From Mycolicibacterium arenosum (lineage in GTDB: Bacteria > Actinomycetota > Actinomycetes > Mycobacteriales > Mycobacteriaceae): a stretch of 64,000 nucleotides of DNA. Below are positions 58,894 through 64,000 of this stretch, piece by piece. Numbering within the stretch: position 1 is the stretch's first letter; each line of letters begins with the position of its first letter. The position numbers and the translations under genes were made by a program. The notes under the pieces are model-generated. The model saw only the letters and a program-made list of their open reading frames with translations, had not been told where the DNA came from and ran no database searches. The stretch spans positions 1 through 64,000 of the forward strand of contig NZ_JANDBD010000003.1 in assembly GCF_024320865.1 (NCBI RefSeq), written 5' to 3'.

Positions 58894-60456
58894 TCAGGTC
58901 AGCCACCAGCCCGAGGTGGTGGAACTGCTGCTGCCGCCGCCGGTGCCGCCGCCGAAGATCAGATTGACCACCGACGTCACCAGGTTGATGACGAAGTTGA
59001 TGACGTTGCCGATCAGCGTCGAGAGGAACTGGAAGAACCGCGCGATCGGGCCCGGAGTGGGCCCGTCGGTGGTCGACCCGGTGAGAGTCGAGGCGGTGGT
59101 GACACCCGTCAGGGACGTCACCCCGGTCAACGTCGACTCGGTGGTGGCCAGATCGGTCGTCAGCCCGGTCACGTCGGTGGTCAACCCGGTCAGCGTCGAC
59201 TCGGTCGTCGCCAGATCCGTCGTCAGCCCGGTCACCCCCGTCACGTCGGTGGTCAACCCGGTCAGCGTCGACTCCGTGGTCGCCAGATCCGTGGTCAGCC
59301 CGGTCACCCCGGTCACGTCGGTGGTCAACCCGGTCAGCGTCGACTCCGTGGTCGCCAGATCGGTGGTCAGCCCGGTCACGTCGGTGGTCAACCCGGTCAA
59401 CGTCGACTCCGTGGTCGCCAGATCCGTGGTCAGCCCGGTCACCCCGGTCACGTCGGTGGTCAACCCCGTCAACGTCGACTCCGTGGTCGCCAGATCGGTG
59501 GTCAGCCCCGTCACATCGGTGGTCAACCCGGTCAACGTCGACTCCGTCGTCGCCAGATCCGTGGTCAACCCGGTCACCCCGGTGACATCGGTGGTCAACC
59601 CCGTCAACGTCGACTCCGTGGTCGCCAGATCGGTCGTCAGCCCCGTCACGTCGGTGGTCAACCCCGTCAACGTCGACTCCGTGGTCGCCAGATCCGTGGT
59701 CAACCCGGTCACCCCGGTCACGTCGGTGGTCAACCCCGTCAACGTCGACTCCGTCGTCGCCAGATCCGTGGTCAACCCGGTCACCCCGGTCACGTCGGTG
59801 GTCAACCCCGTCAACGTCGACTCCGTCGTCGCCAGGTCCGTCGTCAGCCCCGTCACGTCGGTGGTCAACCCCGTCAACGTCGACTCCGTGGTCGCCAGGT
59901 CCGTGGTCAGCCCCGTCACGTCGGTGGTCAACCCCGTCAACGTCGACTCCGTCGTCGCCAGATCGGTGGTAAGACCCGTCAGCGATGTCAGGCCGGTGAG
60001 CCCGAAAAGACCGGACTCCTCGGACCCCGAGATGCGTCCGCCCGCGCCGCCCGTCGTACTCACCACGGCACCCGAGGTACCCGAGGTCGTTCCGTCCGTC
60101 GTGCTCCCCGACGTGGTGCCGGTGCCGTCCCCGGTCCCAGTGGTCTCGGCGCCACCGAACGTGGAGTCGGTCGTCGTGGAGTCGGTCGTGGAACCAGCCG
60201 TCGTGGAGTCCGCCGTCGTGGAATCACTCGTCGTTCCCCCGGTCGTGCCGTCACCGGAGGTATCCCCAACAGGTCCGAGCGGAACGGGCACCCCGATCAC
60301 CGCCAGTTCGACGTCCGGTTGGGGCGGCGCTTGAGTCGCAACGCCAAGCGAGAACGCCAAGCCACCCGCCACCACCGAGGCGCCAACCGTCCGGGTGGAG
60401 GAGCGCATCGTGGTCGACGCCGGCTTGCGCACATTCTTCTTGGAGTGCTTACCCAT
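58894..60456 (-). CDS. Exported Thr-rich tandem-repeat protein
   Basis: This 520-residue protein begins with a basic Tat/Sec-like signal (TVGASVVAGGLAFSLGVATQAP, about 23-44). A Ser/Thr/Gly-rich low-complexity stretch follows (about 65-145), then 13 copies of TTDLATTESTLTG separated by LTTDVTGL or a version three residues longer (about 155-445). The C-terminal hydrophobic segment FFQFLSTLIGNVINFVINLVTSVVNLIFGG and a Gly/Ser tail complete it. I recognise no known family. GAGGAGG precedes the ATG. It heads an operon with the DUF5819 and HTTM genes. Confidence 0.88.
   Translation of the reverse strand: MGKHSKKNVRKPASTTMRSSTRTVGASVVAGGLAFSLGVATQAPPQPDVELAVIGVPVPLGPVGDTSGDGTTGGTTSDSTTADSTTAGSTTDSTTTDSTFGGAETTGTGDGTGTTSGSTTDGTTSGTSGAVVSTTGGAGGRISGSEESGLFGLTGLTSLTGLTTDLATTESTLTGLTTDVTGLTTDLATTESTLTGLTTDVTGLTTDLATTESTLTGLTTDVTGVTGLTTDLATTESTLTGLTTDVTGVTGLTTDLATTESTLTGLTTDVTGLTTDLATTESTLTGLTTDVTGVTGLTTDLATTESTLTGLTTDVTGLTTDLATTESTLTGLTTDVTGVTGLTTDLATTESTLTGLTTDVTGLTTDLATTESTLTGLTTDVTGVTGLTTDLATTESTLTGLTTDVTGVTGLTTDLATTESTLTGLTTDVTGLTTDLATTESTLTGVTSLTGVTTASTLTGSTTDGPTPGPIARFFQFLSTLIGNVINFVINLVTSVVNLIFGGGTGGGSSSSTTSGWWLT
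59125..59977. repeat. 63/72-bp coding tandem repeats
   Basis: Thirteen copies of GTCGAC mark the units from 59132 to 59942, a span of 810 bp. This equals six 63-bp plus six 72-bp periods. The longer unit adds GTCACC/GTGACC-type bases encoding an extra Val-Thr-Gly. Copies differ mainly at third positions. The array lies wholly inside the Thr-rich repeat gene. Confidence 0.9.
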
Positions 60457-60502
60457 GCCCGAAATGCCTCCTCAACGCCGGCTACTCGGTGGCCGAGGGT
60501 CA

Positions 60503-60532
60503 AATGTAGGACTTTGCTTTCACGGAAGTCAA
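60503..60532 (-). promoter_or_regulatory. SigA-type promoter of the repeat-protein operon
   Basis: On the minus strand TTGACT (60527-60532), an 18-bp spacer and TACATT (60503-60508) form a good promoter. It gives a leader of about 40 nt that contains the GAGGAGG ribosome site. Confidence 0.6.
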
Positions 60533-60976
60533 TATTCGCCACGCTGCGCGTATCGGCCACATCGCGACCGCTGCAGAGCGCGAACATCGGGCCGAAACTG
60601 TCGCTGACGGAAGCGGATTTCGACCCCATGCGGCCTACAGCCGTTGTCCACACTGCGTGCTGATTGTGCTGTTAAAACCGTCATATCAGTAATGCGATCC
60701 ACTCCCGTCGGCGGCCTGGGAGTCGACCTGGACACCAATTGATTAGGTTCTCTTTGAAAGGTGATTCGCGCGATTCGGACTTAGCCAGAAAGTTAGCCAT
60801 AGGGCATTCAGGCACCGTGGAAAGTGGTTGCCAAAACTGCAATCGACGAACACGTCAGCAGGGTCCTTACAGGAGGCTGCCAAGCTCGCTCAAGCGACAT
60901 CGCTGCAGTACGCAGGCCTCGCGAAGGGCAAGCCGCTCCGCCCCGAGCCAGATGTGACCTACACCACAGTAGGTTT
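60533..60976. other. Intergenic region without recognisable genes
   Basis: This is 444 bp of lower-GC sequence between the repeat-operon promoter and the hairpin after the ABC genes. Small open frames here lack ribosome sites and normal codon use. I see no tRNA or known RNA. Confidence 0.4.
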
Positions 60977-61010
60977 TTGCTGAATTCTCACCTGAGAGCC
61001 AGCTCAGCAA
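60977..61010 (-). terminator. Possible terminator after the ABC operon
   Basis: TTGCTGA (60977-60983) pairs with TCAGCAA (61004-61010); inside the loop TCTCA and TGAGA can also pair. It lies 23 bp after the ABC-2 permease stop. The minus-strand side lacks a U-tract. Confidence 0.4.
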
Positions 61011-61033
61011 CGCCGGATCGCGGTCCGATCCCG

Positions 61034-61792
61034 TCAGGCGTCGCGACGATTCACCACGATGACCGCCGCTGCTGCGGCAGCCCCGACGATCACCGCGAAA
61101 TACACCAGAGATCCCACCGGCCCCCACGGCATCACGTACGTGGGGAACAACCAGGGCACATCGGTGTAGATGAACGCGTTGACGAACGGCAGGAAGGGGC
61201 CCACCTCGGTGCCGAAGTTCGGCAGATTACCGACCACCGGTTCGACCACCAGCGGCCACAGCAGTAGCAGCGCAACGGCGCCAGCGGTGTGACGCAACAG
61301 GGCACCGACGGATACGCCGAGCACCGCGGCAAGTGCCGCGTAGAGTGCGACCGCACCCGCCACCCGCCACACCCCTGAGTCGGTCAACGACAGTCGCGTC
61401 GTTTGCAGCGGCTCGGAGGTGAGCCGCGCCATGACGACCGCCGCGAGGACGAGCGCCGCCGAGTACACACTCGAAAGCGCAGCCGCCACAACAGCCTTCA
61501 CCGCGAGCACCATCGTCCGGTTCGGCGTCGCAGCGAACGTCGTCCGCATCATGCCGGTTCGATACTCCCCCGTCACGACCATGGCGGACAAGATCATGAG
61601 AATGGGGACCCCGAATACGGCCACGCCGATGCTCACCTGTTCGGGAGCCAGTCCCGCTGTTCCGTAGGCCGCCGCTCCCTGCAGCGCCGCGACCCCGATG
61701 CTCAACACCGCGGCGAGCAATGCGGACCACAGGGGCGACCGGATGGTCGACAGCTTGATCCGTTCGGCGTTGAGGACTGCGAGCATCGTCAC
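61034..61792 (-). CDS. ABC-2 type exporter permease
   Basis: This 252-residue membrane protein begins MTMLAVLNAERIKLSTIRSPLWSALLAAVLSIGVAALQG. It has the typical VVTGEYRTGMMRTTFAATPNRTMVLAVK loop and five to six helices, as in ABC-2 permeases. GTG 61792 overlaps the ATPase stop (GTGA), so the two form an exporter. ATG 61786 is an alternative start. The substrate is unknown. Confidence 0.88.
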   Translation of the reverse strand: MTMLAVLNAERIKLSTIRSPLWSALLAAVLSIGVAALQGAAAYGTAGLAPEQVSIGVAVFGVPILMILSAMVVTGEYRTGMMRTTFAATPNRTMVLAVKAVVAAALSSVYSAALVLAAVVMARLTSEPLQTTRLSLTDSGVWRVAGAVALYAALAAVLGVSVGALLRHTAGAVALLLLWPLVVEPVVGNLPNFGTEVGPFLPFVNAFIYTDVPWLFPTYVMPWGPVGSLVYFAVIVGAAAAAAVIVVNRRDA

Positions 61793-62702
61793 GATGGGCC
61801 TCCCGAGCGGTACTCGACGTCCGCCTCGGTGAGCCGCATGTACGCGTCCTCGAGCGAGGCGTGCCGCACGCTGAGCTCGTGCAGCACGATCCCGTTCCGC
61901 GCCGCGACCTCGCCGATGACCTCGATCGCCGCACCGCGGACCGACACCCCGGAACCGTCCGTCTCCGCAGTCACCTCGATGCCGGCTTCCACCAGCAGCC
62001 TGCTCAGCGTGTCCAACTGCGGGCTGCGCACCCGCACCGCGTCGACGCCGGAGTGGCTGACGAAGTCGGCGACCGTCGTCGACGCGATCAACCGGCCGCG
62101 GCCGATGACGACGAGCCGGTCGGCGGTGCTGGACATCTCGGCCAGCAGGTGACTCGACACGAACACGGTTCGGCCGTCGGCCGCCAGCGTGCGCATCAGG
62201 GTGCGCACCCACCGGATGCCCTCGGGGTCCAGGCCGTTGACCGGCTCGTCGAACAACAGCACCGGTGGGTCGCCGAGCAGTGCCGCGGCGATTCCGAGCC
62301 GCTGGCTCATGCCGAGCGACAGCGTGCCCGCGTTCCTATCGGCGGCGGACGCGAGCCCGACGATGTCGAGCACCTCGTCGACGCGGGTGACGGGAATCCG
62401 GTTGGTGGCCGCCAGCCATCGCAGATGGTCGCGCGCCGACCTGTTCGGGTGGACCTGCTTGGCGTCGAGCAGCGCGCCGACGGTACGCAGCGGCTCGTCG
62501 AGTTCGCGGTAGACGCGGCCGCCGATCGTCGCGGTGCCCGACGTCGGACGGTCCAATCCCAGAATCATCCGCATCGTGGTCGTCTTGCCCGCACCGTTGG
62601 GACCCAGGAACCCGGTCACCACACCCGGCTCGATCGTGCAGCTCAAATCATCGACCGCACGGATGCGGCCGAAAGTCTTGGTCAAGCCGGATAATTCGAT
62701 GA

Positions 62703-62706
<4 letters not shown>
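61789..62706 (-). CDS. ABC exporter ATPase (ABC-2 partner)
   Basis: This 305-residue ATPase has Walker A FLGPNGAGKTTTMRM near residue 33, signature LSLGMSQRLGIAAALLG near 130 and Walker B VLLFDEPVNGLDPEGIRW. It has the DrrA/CcmA-like C-terminal regulatory domain of this class. Its ATG overlaps the stop of the upstream SGNH gene (ATGA), and it is coupled to the permease. It would export a lipid, drug or peptide; which one is unknown. Confidence 0.9.

Positions 62707-64000
<1,294 letters not shown>

Noticed and set aside
59125..59977. CRISPR-like or plus-strand repeat gene at the tandem repeats
   Set aside because: The repeats are contiguous, of 63/72 bp, without unique spacers, and encode a signal-bearing protein on the minus strand; the plus-strand frame is a shadow with no ribosome site.

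Overview
The window comes from a GC-rich actinobacterium, almost certainly a rapidly growing Mycobacterium (Mycolicibacterium). The main reason is gene order: SDR, moeA2, psd, pssA and a CDC48-like ATPase, then Rv0434-, Rv0433-, sodC-, Rv0431-, Rv0430-, def-, GNAT-, xthA-, thiD- and Rv0421c-like genes, and finally lpqL and thiG. This reproduces the M. tuberculosis Rv0417-Rv0439c neighbourhood as recalled from general knowledge; no database was searched. Supporting signs are GTG starts, GTGA/ATGA gene couplings and many leaderless-type starts.

Layout. 1-3.6 kb: a DUF222/HNH protein running off the left edge and a two-gene PH-domain membrane pair. 3.7-9.6 kb: SDR, molybdopterin gene moeA2, phosphatidylethanolamine genes psd-pssA and a double AAA+ ATPase. 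9.6-12.6 kb: a methyltransferase, a DUF1707 protein, a strong bidirectional hairpin and an exported Ala/Pro-rich protein. 13.2-20 kb: a complete Mrp Na+/H+ antiporter operon with fused MrpA-MrpB, ending in a TIGR00027-type methyltransferase. 20-25.8 kb: the conserved block of LON-N, glutamate-cysteine-ligase-like, sodC, LytR_C, DUF3263, def, GNAT and xthA genes. 25.7-31.2 kb: a DUF4242-like protein, a large LuxR-type ATPase regulator, a small protein and an MFS exporter. 31.3-39.9 kb: thiD, a hydrolase, a septum-formation-like protein, a Baeyer-Villiger-type monooxygenase, a DoxX-like protein, a polysaccharide deacetylase, APC and NCS2 permeases, SRPBCC and dimethylargininase.

40-54.2 kb is the most system-like accessory region. 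It holds an acyl-CoA dehydrogenase, a DAO-type FAD oxidase, a cupin, an ADP-forming-type CoA ligase, a PYROXD2-like flavoprotein, a TetR regulator, a complete PotABCD-like importer, a class-III aminotransferase and a Rieske monooxygenase. All three divergent promoters in it carry the same 19-bp palindrome (TGACTGA-N4-TCA(G/A)TC-TA), and a degenerate copy overlaps the Rieske start. I read this as one TetR-controlled regulon for import and breakdown of an amine or betaine-like compound; the substrate is not known.

54.2-64 kb: two tandem M28 peptidase lipoproteins (one has lost catalytic residues), a three-gene module of a Thr-rich tandem-repeat exported protein, a DUF5819 protein and an HTTM (gamma-carboxylase-like) membrane protein, an ABC-2 exporter pair, an SGNH hydrolase, and thiG running off the right edge. 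I saw no tRNA, rRNA, CRISPR array or transposase.
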